Assembly (NCBI RefSeq): GCF_015752315.1
Contig: NZ_JADOVJ010000001.1
Span: 4,394,501 to 4,458,500 of the forward strand
Direction of reading: 5' to 3'
DNA: 64,000 nucleotides
From: Nocardioides luteus
GTDB taxonomy: Bacteria; Actinomycetota; Actinomycetes; Propionibacteriales; Nocardioidaceae
The notes below the pieces were generated by a model, which did not search any database, was not told the DNA's origin, and was given only the letters and a program-made list of their open reading frames with translations. Position 1 is the first letter of the stretch; every line of letters starts with the position of its first letter. Below are positions 1-8,806 of this stretch, piece by piece. The translations under genes and the position numbers were made by a program.

Positions 1-19
1 GGCAACCCGAACAGACCTG

Positions 20-53
20 TATCCCCCGAGGGGTATTTATCCCCCGAGGGGTG
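20..53. promoter_or_regulatory. Two tandem CCCC/GGGG dyads, possible operator
   Basis: The 16-base word TATCCCCCGAGGGGT plus one base occurs twice (from 20 and from 38) with an 18-bp period. Each copy is a CCCC-n-GGGG dyad with A/T flanks. This architecture resembles operators of CsoR/RcnR-family metal or thiol sensors. The regulated gene may lie left of the window. The assignment is inference from shape only. Confidence 0.3.
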
Positions 54-207
54 TCACTGTATCGGGCGCCGCCGAGCCAGGGCACCTCGGTGTCCAGAAG
101 AGGGTCGGAAGACCTGGTGACCTCCGGGTCCCTCGCCCCGGTCTGATATGGCCACCCCGCCGGCGTCTTGTCGCGGCCTGTAAAGATGACTCTGTCAGGA
201 GGGGACA

Positions 208-879
208 ATGACAACAGTCGACGACAACCCGATCAACGGGTTGATCGATCTTGTCGAGGCGAGCGGCGACGAGATGGCCCGCGAGCTGGCCCGGTTCCGG
301 ATGCGCTACAAGTTCGCGATCGACGAGGTCTCGACCAAGATCGCGATCCTGCGCGAGGAGTTCGAGCACGCCCACGACCACAGCCCGATCGAGCACGTAC
401 GCACCCGGCTCAAGTCGCCCGACAGCCTGCTCGCGAAGGCCCGCAAGATCGGCTGCCCGCTCACCCTCGAGGCGCTCGAGCAGCAGATCCGCGACATCGC
501 CGGGATCCGGGTGGTCTGCCCGTTCGTCTCCGACGTCTACTGGATCATGGAGATGCTGGGCAGCCAGTCCGACGTCGACGTCGTCGAGGTCGAGGACTAC
601 ATCGCCGAGCCCAAGGCCAACGGCTACCGCAGCCTCCACCTGATCATCAAGGTGCCGGTCTACCTCTCCGACCGTGCGGTGGACGTGCCGGTCGAGCTGC
701 AGATCCGCACCATCGCGATGGACTTCTGGGCCAGCGTCGAGCACTCGATCTACTACAAGTACGACGGCACCGTCCCCTCGACCCTGCGCGACGAGCTCGG
801 CGCCGCGGCCCGCACCGCGGCCGACCTCGACGCCACCATGGCCCGGCTCCGCAGCGAGGTGCACGGCCCGGTCCGCTGA
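208..879 (+). CDS. Small alarmone synthetase (RelA/SpoT-domain GTP pyrophosphokinase)
   Basis: A 223-residue cytoplasmic protein with only the RelA/SpoT nucleotidyltransferase fold. It lacks the HD hydrolase, TGS and ACT domains, which is the layout of small alarmone synthetases (RelQ/SasA type). Such enzymes move pyrophosphate from ATP to GTP or GDP to make (p)ppGpp. Visible motifs are RDIAGIRVV (95-103), the substrate loop EPKANGYRSLH (134-144), the acidic strand VELQIRT (162-168) and DFWASVEH (172-179). AGGAGG lies a few bases before the ATG, so the start is secure. A perfect 12-bp hairpin (861-890) overlaps the stop codon and probably ends transcription against the convergent operon on the other strand. 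Induction is probably transcriptional, as for other small synthetases; that is inference. Confidence 0.9.
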   Translation: MTTVDDNPINGLIDLVEASGDEMARELARFRMRYKFAIDEVSTKIAILREEFEHAHDHSPIEHVRTRLKSPDSLLAKARKIGCPLTLEALEQQIRDIAGIRVVCPFVSDVYWIMEMLGSQSDVDVVEVEDYIAEPKANGYRSLHLIIKVPVYLSDRAVDVPVELQIRTIAMDFWASVEHSIYYKYDGTVPSTLRDELGAAARTAADLDATMARLRSEVHGPVR

Positions 880-890
880 CCGGGCCGTGC
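861..890 (+). terminator. Hairpin overlapping the alarmone synthetase stop codon
   Basis: GCACGGCCCGGT pairs perfectly with ACCGGGCCGTGC (12 bp) around a 6-nt loop, and the TGA stop lies in the loop region. There is no T tract. The convergent gene ends at 927, so the hairpin may serve both strands. Confidence 0.55.
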
Positions 891-926
891 TCCCTTCGAC
901 AAGCTCAGGACACCGCCTCGACGGCG

Positions 927-3266
927 TCAGCGGCCGTTGACGAACCGCTGGTACTGGGCCCGCGCCTCGTCCGGGGTGATCGCCCGGTCGAGGAACATCA
1001 GCGAGTCCATCCGGCAGTCGCAGGGGTTCCGCTCGACGGTGTCCTGCGGGAACGAACCGCCGATCTTGATGCCTCGCGGCAACGTGTCGGAGGTGCCGGT
1101 GCCGTCGACCTGCCACGGGTCACCGGCGGAGGTGTAGAACCCCTCGACGGCCTTGCCGTTGCGGTAGAGCGCCATCTTCCCGGTGGTGTAGTCGAACGTC
1201 GCCGCCAGGTGCACCCACTGCCCGCGCGGCAGCAGGGTCTGCCAGTCCGCCGAGGCCGCGAACGTCTGCGAGGCACCCTCGTCGAGCCGGCGGCCGAGCG
1301 CGACCAGGCGCAGGGTGCCGTTGACGTTGATGAGCTCGAGCAGGGCGCGCACGCCGTGGCCGTCGGAGTTGCCCGAGAGCACCCCTGCCAGGCCGATGGC
1401 GTTGTAGCGGTCCGTCGGGTCGGCGGTCACCGAGTTGAGCGCGGGGCCGTCCATGTCGACCTTGAACCAGCCGGCCACGGTGATCTGCTCGGCTCCGGCG
1501 AACGGCGCCAGCGACGCGACGCCGTTCTGGTTCCACGACCCCGCCTTCCAGTCATCGTTGCCGTTGACCTCCGGGTCGACCTGCTTGGTCTGCAGGGCGT
1601 TGTTGCTGGTCCGGTAGGCGGAGTCGGTGACCTGCATCGCGTTGCCGCCGTTGACCTGGTTCAGCAGTGTCCGCGAGAAGCCCTGGTCCTCCTCGCGTGC
1701 CCCCGGGGCGAAGGGGTGCTCGAAGTCGTAGTAGCTGACCAGGTCCTCGCGCAGCGACGGCACGACCTCGCTCGGCCACGGCCGCTGCACCGTGTTCACC
1801 ACCTTCCAGATCTTCCCGTTGGCCTTGGCCAGCAGGTAGAGGTTGCGGCGCGAGTCGGTGCCGAAGCGCAGGTCGACGCGCGGGTGGTCGACGAAGTCCT
1901 GCATCGAGAGCCGCTTGCCCGAGGTGTCGAAGAGCTGCATCTGGTGCAGGGTCGCCTCCCGGCTGCTCCCCCGCTTCATCTGCCGGGCGTCGGTCCAGAA
2001 GACCTCGCCGTTGACCAGGTCGCCGAAGACGTACTTCCCGCGAAGGTCGTCGAAGCGGCCACGGTAGACGACACCGCCGCTGACCGCGTGGCCGCTGTCG
2101 GAGGTGCAGGGGTAGTTGGCCGGCGGGTCGTGGTCGAAGGACGCGACCGGGAGCGTGAAGCCGGACATGTCGTAGTCGTCGGGCACCGTGTAGAGAGCGC
2201 ACTCGTCGGTGTTGTCGTAGAGCAGCCGGCCCTCGATCTCGCTCCAGCCGAGGTTGTCCCCGGCCCGTACGTCGTAGACGCCCTCGATCGCGTGCTGACC
2301 GATGTGGCCGAGCAGCAGCCGGCCCGTCTCGACGTCCCAGGAGAACCGGTGCGGGTCACGCATGCCGTACGCCCAGATCTCGCCGATCGCTCCCTCCCGG
2401 TCGACGAACGGGTTGCTGTCCGGGACCCCGTACGCCCCGTTGCGGCCGTCGCGGGCGAGCGGGTCGATCCGCAGGATCTTGCCGAAGGGGTTGGCGAGGT
2501 TCTGCGGGTCGTCGCTGCGGACGCCGTTGCCGCCGTCGCCGGAGGCGATGTAGAGCAGGCCGTAGTCCTCGTCGCCGGGCCGAGCGGTCGGGTTGAAGTC
2601 GATCTGCTGGATGGCGTGGATCTGGCCGGCGAAGTCGATGCGCATCACCTCGCGGCTGGTTCCTGCGAACGTGTTCGCGGTCGGGTCGGTGGCGTGCCAC
2701 TCGGTCACGACGCTGACGGTCCGCCCGGAGCCGGGGTTGGTCTGGGACGGGAACGTCGGGGTCTTCGCGAAGCCGCCGAAGCGCTCGGTGTGGGTGGTGT
2801 AGAAGAGCCCGTTGGTCTCGAACTCGGGGTGGAAGGTGATGAACCCGGCGCCACTGCCCAGCCCGGCACCGGACCAGAAGTCGACGAAGTGGTCCCGGAG
2901 GTTCAGGTATTCGTGCTGCTGCCCACCCTCGAGCAGATACATCGGCCCGTTGAGGTCGGGGACGTACATCCGGCCCGAGCCGTCAGGAACCTCACCGATG
3001 AAGTTGATGCGGTTGTGGCGTACCAGGCGCTGGTCGGTGGGGGCGGGGTAGGGCTCGGTCGCAGGGAGCTGGGTGACCTCCTCGAGCACGAGGCCGAGGC
3101 TGCTGCGTACGGGCTGTTCGGGGATGGGGTCGGGGACGGGCTCGCTGCCGGGGATGGCGGCGCCTGCGGAACTGAGCGAGAGCGTGGGGGTGAGCAGCGC
3201 GGCGAGCAGGGCGCCGACGGCGAGGCCGGCCCGCGCCTGTCTGCCCCATAGACGTGAGGTTTCCAT
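927..3266 (-). CDS. Secreted PQQ-type sugar dehydrogenase with C-terminal LamG domain
   Basis: A 779-residue exported protein. Residues 1-36 form a Sec signal peptide (Arg-containing N region, Ala/Leu core, AGAA exit). Roughly 60-420 match the glucose/sorbosone dehydrogenase beta-propeller family: GSGRMYVPDLNG, the GDGGNG turn, NPFGKILRIDP and AYGMRDPHRFSWD. This family oxidises sugars or aldehydes with pyrroloquinoline quinone outside the membrane. About 530-775 is a LamG/concanavalin-like jelly roll (ITVAGWFKVD, WVHLAATFDY), suggesting binding to a glycan. AAGGAGAG precedes the ATG. It is the last gene of the seven-gene operon beginning at 8702, 25 nt after the small LamG gene. No PQQ synthesis genes are seen here, so the cofactor source is unknown. 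Substrate not predictable. Confidence 0.82.
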   Translation of the reverse strand: METSRLWGRQARAGLAVGALLAALLTPTLSLSSAGAAIPGSEPVPDPIPEQPVRSSLGLVLEEVTQLPATEPYPAPTDQRLVRHNRINFIGEVPDGSGRMYVPDLNGPMYLLEGGQQHEYLNLRDHFVDFWSGAGLGSGAGFITFHPEFETNGLFYTTHTERFGGFAKTPTFPSQTNPGSGRTVSVVTEWHATDPTANTFAGTSREVMRIDFAGQIHAIQQIDFNPTARPGDEDYGLLYIASGDGGNGVRSDDPQNLANPFGKILRIDPLARDGRNGAYGVPDSNPFVDREGAIGEIWAYGMRDPHRFSWDVETGRLLLGHIGQHAIEGVYDVRAGDNLGWSEIEGRLLYDNTDECALYTVPDDYDMSGFTLPVASFDHDPPANYPCTSDSGHAVSGGVVYRGRFDDLRGKYVFGDLVNGEVFWTDARQMKRGSSREATLHQMQLFDTSGKRLSMQDFVDHPRVDLRFGTDSRRNLYLLAKANGKIWKVVNTVQRPWPSEVVPSLREDLVSYYDFEHPFAPGAREEDQGFSRTLLNQVNGGNAMQVTDSAYRTSNNALQTKQVDPEVNGNDDWKAGSWNQNGVASLAPFAGAEQITVAGWFKVDMDGPALNSVTADPTDRYNAIGLAGVLSGNSDGHGVRALLELINVNGTLRLVALGRRLDEGASQTFAASADWQTLLPRGQWVHLAATFDYTTGKMALYRNGKAVEGFYTSAGDPWQVDGTGTSDTLPRGIKIGGSFPQDTVERNPCDCRMDSLMFLDRAITPDEARAQYQRFVNGR

Positions 3267-3291
3267 GGGTTGTTCTCTCCTTACCGAAGGT

Positions 3292-4002
3292 TCAGCGATG
3301 ACGCACGCCCGCGACGGTCACGTCACGGATGCGCCCGAAGTTGTCGAAGGAACCGAAGCCGAACCGGCCTCCGGCGAAGCTGGTGTCGGTGGCGGTCATC
3401 CGAGGCTCGTCGGCGCCGTCGAGGTAGACCGCGATCGCGCCCGTGCGGGCGTTGTAGTCGAGGCGTACGTCGTGCCACTCCGCGTCGGTGATCGACGGCG
3501 CGGCGCCGACCGTGCCGTTCCACTGGTGGTCGATCCGCAGCCGGTCGGCGTCGTTGACCACGAAGATGCCGTTGTGGGGGTAGATGGTGTTGTCGGTCGA
3601 GAGGTGGGCGTAGTAGAAGCGCGTCGGTGACTGGTAGTTCCAGACCAGGATCACGTCGCGGTTGGTGACCGTGACGGCCTCGTCGATGCGCACCTCGGCG
3701 CGGTAGGTGAGCGAGCCGAGCTCGGGGCCCTGCGTGACGATGGCGTACTCGAAGGGCCGTCGCGGGCCCGGCTGCGGCGTCCCCGGCTCGGTCAGGATCA
3801 CCTGGCCGTCCTCGAAGGCCCACTTCTCATCGGTCAGCGGATCCCAGTCGGCGAGGCTCGCCCTGGGTTTGACCACGGCCAGGCCGGGCCCCTCGGGCGG
3901 GTGTGCCTGGGCTCCGGCGACCGGAGCGGCCAGGGCAACGGCGAGGGCGATCACACCGGCGCGTACGCCTCGCCCCATCATTCGGTTCAGCTTCCATCTC
4001 AT
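3292..4002 (-). CDS. Secreted LamG/concanavalin-like protein
   Basis: A 236-residue protein with a signal peptide (about 1-33, hydrophobic core AGVIALAVALAAPVAG, exit AQAHP). The mature part is a single jelly-roll module resembling LamG or DUF1080-type carbohydrate-binding/hydrolase folds: LTYRAEVRIDEAV, WHDVRLDYNARTGAIAVYLDG and FGFGSFDNFGRIRDVTV at the C-terminus. No catalytic residues could be assigned, so a glycan-binding role is as likely as an enzymatic one. It follows the LivF-type ATPase by 15 nt and precedes the PQQ dehydrogenase by 25 nt, so all are probably one transcript. Its fold matches the C-terminal domain of the dehydrogenase, which suggests the two exported proteins meet the same extracellular polysaccharide. 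Confidence 0.7.
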   Translation of the reverse strand: MRWKLNRMMGRGVRAGVIALAVALAAPVAGAQAHPPEGPGLAVVKPRASLADWDPLTDEKWAFEDGQVILTEPGTPQPGPRRPFEYAIVTQGPELGSLTYRAEVRIDEAVTVTNRDVILVWNYQSPTRFYYAHLSTDNTIYPHNGIFVVNDADRLRIDHQWNGTVGAAPSITDAEWHDVRLDYNARTGAIAVYLDGADEPRMTATDTSFAGGRFGFGSFDNFGRIRDVTVAGVRHR

Positions 4003-4017
4003 GGTGCTTCCCTTCCC

Positions 4018-4776
4018 CTATTCGAGACCATCGGTGGCCCCTGCTGAGGTCGTTGCGGCTCCCCCGAGATAGAGCTCCGCCATCCGCGGGTCGGCGAGCA
4101 GGTCGGCGGCCCGACCTGAGATGTGCACCTTCCCCAGATCCAGTACGCAGCCCAGGTCGGCCGACTCCAGGGCCCGCCGGGCGTTCTGCTCGACGAGCAG
4201 GACCGCCAGCCCGGCGTCCCGCATGCGTACGACCTGCTCGAACACGGTCGCGGTGGTCTTGGGATCCAGGCCCATGCTGGGCTCGTCGAGCAGGACGACC
4301 TTCGGGCTCACCATCAGCGAGCGGGCGAACTCGACCTGCTTCTGCTGACCGCCGGAGAGCGCGCCGGCGAGGGTGTGCCAGCGCTCGGCGACGACTGGGA
4401 AGAGGCTCTTCACGAAGTCGGTCCGCTCCTGGATCGCGGCCGCGTCACGCACCGTGTGGGCGCCCAGGCCGACGTTCTCGGCCACGGTCATCTCCTTGAA
4501 GACGGAGTGGCCCTGCAGGACGTGGGCCATGCCCGCCCGGAGCATCTGCTGCGGACCGTTGCGGGTGACGTCGACGCCGTCGACCGTGATGGTCCCCGAG
4601 CGCGGTGTCAGCATGCCGCTGGCGACCTTGAGCACGGTGGACTTGCCGGCGCCGTTCGGCCCGACCAGACAGACGATCTGACCTGCGGGAACGGTGAGCG
4701 TGAGGCCACGCAGGACCAGCGCCGCGCGGCCGTAGCCGGCCTCGATGTCGCGCAGCTCGAGGAGAGGTTCAGACAC
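4018..4776 (-). CDS. livF-like: Branched-chain-amino-acid-type ABC transporter ATPase, LivF family
   Basis: A 252-residue ATPase. I chose the GTG at 4776, giving VSEPLLELRDIEAGYG; a longer reading frame upstream is only antisense to livG. Walker A is GPNGAGKST, the signature is LSGGQQKQVEFARSL and Walker B is VVLLDEPSMGLDP. The short length and the C-terminal LYLGG are typical of LivF. The gene overlaps the end of the livG-like gene by 8 nt, indicating translational coupling. It energises the permease pair encoded just upstream. Liv-type systems carry amino acids but also amides, urea, aromatic acids and other small organic acids, so the name states the family, not the substrate. Confidence 0.9.
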   Translation of the reverse strand: MSEPLLELRDIEAGYGRAALVLRGLTLTVPAGQIVCLVGPNGAGKSTVLKVASGMLTPRSGTITVDGVDVTRNGPQQMLRAGMAHVLQGHSVFKEMTVAENVGLGAHTVRDAAAIQERTDFVKSLFPVVAERWHTLAGALSGGQQKQVEFARSLMVSPKVVLLDEPSMGLDPKTTATVFEQVVRMRDAGLAVLLVEQNARRALESADLGCVLDLGKVHISGRAADLLADPRMAELYLGGAATTSAGATDGLE

Positions 4777-5515
4777 CAAGGTAGGCCTCCAGGACTCGTG
4801 GGTCGTTCTGCACGTCCGCCGGCGCACCGGAGGCGATCGGCCGGCCGCGGTCGAAGACCACGACATGGTCGGAGAGGCTCATCACCAGCTCCATGTTGTG
4901 CTCGACGATGACGAAGGTGCGGCCCTCGGCGTTGAGCTCGCGCACGAGGGTGGCGATCCGGCCGATCAGCGCCGGGTTCACTCCCCCGGCGGGCTCGTCG
5001 AGCATGATCGTGTCGGGCTCGGCCATCAGCACCCCGGCCAGCTCGAGCAGCTTCTGCTGGCCGTAGGAGATGTCGCGGGCCTCGCTGCGCTCGAGGTGCT
5101 CGATGCCGACCCTGGCCAGCAGCTCACGGGCCCGGGCGATGTCGTCGGGGTTGTGCGCCCCGCGCAGCCGGTGCATGACGCCCGCCGAGCGGACGCCGGC
5201 GAGCACGTTGTCGAGCACCGTCATCCGCGGGAAGATCCGGCACAGCTGGAAGCTGCGGCCGAGCCCGGCCCGCGCGATCCGGTGGGGTGCGTGGCCGGTC
5301 ACGTCGCGGCCGCGGTAGGTCACCGTGCCCGAGTCGGGACGGATCATCCCGGTCACGCAATTGAAGAACGTGGTCTTGCCCGACCCGTTCGGGCCGATCA
5401 GGGCGTTGATCCTGCCCTCGTGGAAGGTGACCGTCGCGTCGTCCACGGCGCGGACGCCGCCGAACGACTTGGTCAGGTTCTGGATCTCCAGGCTGTGCTC
5501 GATCGGTCCGGTCAT
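4769..5515 (-). CDS. livG-like: Branched-chain-amino-acid-type ABC transporter ATPase, LivG family
   Basis: A 248-residue ATPase. The ATG at 5515 (MTGPIEHSLEIQNL) overlaps the TGA of the permease gene upstream (ATGA), fixing the start; the frame extends farther upstream only as a shadow. Walker A is GPNGSGKTT, the Q-loop region reads GLGRSFQLCRIFPRMTV, the signature position reads DISYGQQKLLEL, a usual LivG variant of LSGGQ, and Walker B is TIMLDEPAGGVNP. It pairs with the LivF-like ATPase encoded downstream. LivG proteins normally have a Phe-rich N-terminal Q loop of this kind. Confidence 0.9.
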   Translation of the reverse strand: MTGPIEHSLEIQNLTKSFGGVRAVDDATVTFHEGRINALIGPNGSGKTTFFNCVTGMIRPDSGTVTYRGRDVTGHAPHRIARAGLGRSFQLCRIFPRMTVLDNVLAGVRSAGVMHRLRGAHNPDDIARARELLARVGIEHLERSEARDISYGQQKLLELAGVLMAEPDTIMLDEPAGGVNPALIGRIATLVRELNAEGRTFVIVEHNMELVMSLSDHVVVFDRGRPIASGAPADVQNDPRVLEAYLGV

Positions 5516-6588
5516 GACTTCGCCTCCTCGAGCGCCTTGCGCTGCTCGGCCAGCTGGGCGGCGTCGACCTCGCGGATCGAGGTGCTGCCGGGACGGAGCC
5601 GGTCGAGCTGCGAGGTCAGCCACGGGATCACCCCGTCGGGCATGAAGAGCACGACCAGGGCGAGCAGCAGCCCGAGCGCGACCAGGTGCAGCTGGGTGTC
5701 ACCGTACTGGTTCTTGAAGAACTCGACCGCATAGCCCACGATCACCGCGCCGACGACCGGACCGAGCAGGCTGCGTACGCCGCCGAGCAGCGACATCAGC
5801 ACCAGATAGGAGCCGGTCAGGATGGAGAACTGGAAGATCGGGTCGAGCGAGCCGAACCAGAGGGCGTACATCCCGCCCGCCATCGCGGTGAAGAACGCCG
5901 AGACCACGAAGACGACGAGCTTGTAGGCGAAGGTGGGTACGCCCAGGGCCTGGGCCTTGTCCTCGTCCTCCCGGATCGCCTTGAGCCCGGTGCCGAGTCG
6001 GGACCGGTCGATCACCCACCACAGTGCGAGCGCGACCAGCGTCAGCCCGACGAACAGGTAGAAGAACCGCTCGTGCTGCTCGGGCCGGAGTACGTCGGTG
6101 CCGAACGGCCGCGGCACTCGTAGCCCGTTGGACCCACCGGTGACGCCGGCCCAGCTCTGCGCGACCAGCAGCAGGATGAGCACCAGCGCGATCGAGACGA
6201 TCACGAACGACGCTCCGCGGACCCGCAGCGACGCGATCCCGATCGGCACCGCGGCCACGCCGACGAGGACCGCCGCGATCACCATCGAGAGCCACGGGTT
6301 CGCCCCGACCTCGGTGATCAGCAGCGCGGTGCCGTAGCCGCCCAGCCCCGAGTAGGCGGCGTGGCCCAGCGAGATGTAGCCGGTCAGCCCGCCGACGAAG
6401 TTCCACGCCACCGCGAGGGCGGCATAGCTGGCGATCACCACGCCCACCGACAGGATGAACGGGTCCGGGGCGAGCGCCGGGAAGGCGAGCACGAGGGCGA
6501 GCCCGACGGCCGCCGCGACGAGCTTGGTCGCCAGGATCGAGCGGCCCGGGGACGTACGGCTCTGCTTGTGTCTAGAAGCGCTGAGCAA
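5512..6588 (-). CDS. livM-like: ABC transporter permease, LivM family
   Basis: A 358-residue membrane protein with about nine or ten hydrophobic segments. It contains the LivM-type stretch GYISLGHAAYSGLGGYG and the cytoplasmic coupling region RSRLGTGLKAIREDEDKAQALGV, which contacts the ATPases. The C-terminus is an unusually long charged tail (RPGSTSIREVDAAQLAEQ onward). The start at 6588 overlaps the end of the LivH-like gene by 17 nt. Together with LivH it forms the translocation path. Confidence 0.88.
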   Translation of the reverse strand: MLSASRHKQSRTSPGRSILATKLVAAAVGLALVLAFPALAPDPFILSVGVVIASYAALAVAWNFVGGLTGYISLGHAAYSGLGGYGTALLITEVGANPWLSMVIAAVLVGVAAVPIGIASLRVRGASFVIVSIALVLILLLVAQSWAGVTGGSNGLRVPRPFGTDVLRPEQHERFFYLFVGLTLVALALWWVIDRSRLGTGLKAIREDEDKAQALGVPTFAYKLVVFVVSAFFTAMAGGMYALWFGSLDPIFQFSILTGSYLVLMSLLGGVRSLLGPVVGAVIVGYAVEFFKNQYGDTQLHLVALGLLLALVVLFMPDGVIPWLTSQLDRLRPGSTSIREVDAAQLAEQRKALEEAKS

Positions 6589-7456
6589 GGCGACCTCCGA
6601 AGAAACCCTGGGGGCGGAACATGAGGGTGGCGAAGAGGGCGAGGTAGAAGACCGTCTGCGCCCAGGTGGTGCCCATCGGGATCTGCAGCAGCGCCTGGGT
6701 GACCCCGAGGAGCATCGCCGCGATCGCGGCGCCGGGGATGCTGCCGAGGCCGCCGATCACGATGATCGCCATCAGCGGGCCGATCCAGTGCCAGTGCAGC
6801 GAGGGGTAGATGGTGGCGTCGAGCGCGAGCGCGGTGCCGCCGACCGCGGCGGTCGCCAGGCCGAGCCCGAAGCCGAAGCCGGCGATCCGGTCGGTGTCGA
6901 TGCCGAGCAGCTGGGCGGCCTCGCGGTGCTGGATCGTGGCCCGCAGCGCCTGCCCGAAACGGGTCTTCTTGAGCAGCAGGAACAGTGCCAGGAGCGAGAC
7001 CGCGGCCAGCCCGAAGGCGATCAGCTTGACCACCGCGATCCGGGCGCCCCACAGCTCCAGGCTCGCGCCGGAGTAGCCGAGCTGGATCCGTCGCTGGGTG
7101 CCGGAGAAGAGGTAGCCGAGGCCGCCCTCGATCACCAGCGCGATCGCGAAGGTCAGCAGCACCGACATCATCGTCAGCGTCGCCGGTCGCAGCCGCGAGA
7201 GCAGCGCCCGCTGCATCCCGTAGCCCGCGGCGAAGAAGAGCGGCACGGTGATGAACAGCGAGAGCAGCGGGTCGAGCCCGGTCTGCTGGGTGAAGAACCA
7301 GGCCAGGTACGCAGCCAGGATCAGGAACGCGGAGTGCGCGATCATCACGACCCGCATGACGCCGAAGTAGAGCGTCAGGCCGGCGGCGAGCAGGGCGTAG
7401 AGGCCTCCGAGCAGCAGCCCCAGGATCAGGCTCTGCAGCAGCAGCGAAGCCGACAT
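6572..7456 (-). CDS. livH-like: ABC transporter permease, LivH family
   Basis: A 294-residue membrane protein with about eight transmembrane segments. Characteristic LivH features are GLLLGGLYALLAAGLTL near the N-terminus, the coupling helix FGQALRATIQHREAAQLLGI and the closing MFRPQGFFG motif. The gene starts 4 nt after the stop of the binding-protein gene, which argues for one transcript. It is the partner of the LivM-like permease. Confidence 0.9.
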   Translation of the reverse strand: MSASLLLQSLILGLLLGGLYALLAAGLTLYFGVMRVVMIAHSAFLILAAYLAWFFTQQTGLDPLLSLFITVPLFFAAGYGMQRALLSRLRPATLTMMSVLLTFAIALVIEGGLGYLFSGTQRRIQLGYSGASLELWGARIAVVKLIAFGLAAVSLLALFLLLKKTRFGQALRATIQHREAAQLLGIDTDRIAGFGFGLGLATAAVGGTALALDATIYPSLHWHWIGPLMAIIVIGGLGSIPGAAIAAMLLGVTQALLQIPMGTTWAQTVFYLALFATLMFRPQGFFGGRLAQRF

Positions 7457-7460
7457 CGAC

Positions 7461-8702
7461 TCACCACGCCGGCTTCGGGAAGATGAACTCGGCCTCGGCC
7501 TGGTCCTCCGGCAGGACGATCTTGATCTCTCCGTCGACCCACTGCTGGATCATGTGGGCGCTCTGCGGGCGGCCCTTGTCGTCCCAGCTGAGCGGGCCGA
7601 CGACCGTGTCGACCTCGTTCTCGCGCAGCCAGTCGATCAGCTGGGCCTGGCACTCCGGGTCGGGCTCGGCGCACTCGACCGCCTCGACCGCCGCGGCGAC
7701 GACCTGGCCGGTGGTCCAGGCGTTGGCCTCGTCCTCACCGGGCGCCTCGCCGTGCTTCTCCTCGTAGAACTTCACGAACTCCTGGTTCTCGGGGTAGTCC
7801 GCCTTCGTGGTGTAGCCGGTCGGCGCGATGATGCCCTGCGTCTTGTCACCGATCGCCTCGGCGAACTCGGTCTCGGTCGGCGCGGTCGAGAAGGCGGCCA
7901 GCTTCGGCTGGTAGTCGAGCTGCTGGAGCGCGACGATCAGGTTGACGCCGTCCTGGTACTGGCTGCCGCCCACGACGATGTCGGCCTTGCTGTCGGCGAT
8001 CTTGGCCGCGATGCTGCTGAAGTCGGTGGTGTTGGGCGGGTAGACCTCGTCCACGACCGTCTTCACGCCACCCTCCTCCAGCGCGTCCTTGAGCCCGTAG
8101 GCGGTGCCCTGGGCGAACGGGTCGTCCATGGAGGCGTACGCCGCGGTCTTGGGCCGCTCGGCCTCCGGCATCGCCAGGATGTGCTCGGCGAGGAGCTTGT
8201 AGTGGTCGTCCGCGACCGCAGGGGCGGCGTAGAAGAGGTTCTCGAAGCCCTCCTCGAAGACCTCGGGCGCCGCGCCGGCGGGCTCGACGAAGAGGTAGCC
8301 GTAGTCCTGGGCGACCTGGGCGGCCGGGATCACCAGGCGCGTGGAGAACGGCCCGACGACGAGGTCGACCTGCTCCTGGTTGATCAGCTTCTCGTAGTCG
8401 GCCGCGACACGCTCGGCGCTGGACTGGTCGTCGAGCATCTCGAGGCGTACGTCGCGGCCGAGCAGGCCGCCGTTGGCGTTGACGTACTCGGCCCAGGCCT
8501 CGTAGCCGCGCTGGATGCCCTTGCCGGGCTCGCTGAAGTCGCCGGTCAGGGGCAGCGAGATGCCGATCACGATCTCGTCCTCGCTGCCTCCTTCCTCGGC
8601 GGCGCCACAGGCGGCGAGGGTGGACGCGAGGGCGAGGGCGGCGGTGGCGCCCAGAGCTGCTCGGGACCGCTTGCTCGCGGTGGGGGTCTTCGTGAAGGGC
8701 AT
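7461..8702 (-). CDS. ABC transporter substrate-binding lipoprotein, Liv (HAAT) type
   Basis: A 413-residue lipoprotein: a basic N-terminus, hydrophobic core and lipobox LAAC with Cys32. The mature part is a periplasmic-binding-protein type I fold as in LivK/LivJ (IVIGISLPLTGDFSEPGKG, LVVGPFSTRLVIPAAQV, FVEPAGAAPEVF). AGGAGA precedes the ATG. It is the first gene of the seven-gene operon. Two LacI-type operators lie 18-41 bp before the start codon, so expression is likely induced by the transported compound or a metabolite of it. LacI regulators usually sense sugars, and the last gene encodes a sugar dehydrogenase, so I suspect a sugar acid or glycan-derived ligand rather than an amino acid; this is inference. 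Confidence 0.88.
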   Translation of the reverse strand: MPFTKTPTASKRSRAALGATAALALASTLAACGAAEEGGSEDEIVIGISLPLTGDFSEPGKGIQRGYEAWAEYVNANGGLLGRDVRLEMLDDQSSAERVAADYEKLINQEQVDLVVGPFSTRLVIPAAQVAQDYGYLFVEPAGAAPEVFEEGFENLFYAAPAVADDHYKLLAEHILAMPEAERPKTAAYASMDDPFAQGTAYGLKDALEEGGVKTVVDEVYPPNTTDFSSIAAKIADSKADIVVGGSQYQDGVNLIVALQQLDYQPKLAAFSTAPTETEFAEAIGDKTQGIIAPTGYTTKADYPENQEFVKFYEEKHGEAPGEDEANAWTTGQVVAAAVEAVECAEPDPECQAQLIDWLRENEVDTVVGPLSWDDKGRPQSAHMIQQWVDGEIKIVLPEDQAEAEFIFPKPAW

Positions 8703-8719
8703 CTGCGGTTCTCCTCTAC

Positions 8720-8743
8720 GAAAGCGCTTACGTAAGCGTTTAC
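8720..8743. promoter_or_regulatory. Two abutting LacI-family operators in the divergent promoter
   Basis: GAAAGCGCTTAC (8720-8731) and GTAAGCGTTTAC (8732-8743) stand back to back. Both have the central CG and near-dyad arms of LacI-family operators; together they also form CTTACGTAAG at the junction. They lie between the transporter operon (start 8702, minus) and the lacI-type gene (start 8807, plus). Confidence 0.75.
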
Positions 8744-8806
8744 GATGACGTTACCGACTCTCGCTTAGTGTGGCAAGGGTCACAATCCTGACGACAAGGG
8801 GCATCG

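Noticed and set aside
168..3251. Very long plus-strand frame opposite the PQQ dehydrogenase
   Set aside because: It is an antisense shadow of high-GC coding sequence, with Arg/Val/Gly-biased composition and no recognisable domain. The same applies to long frames opposite purK, pepN, metG and the carboxylase.
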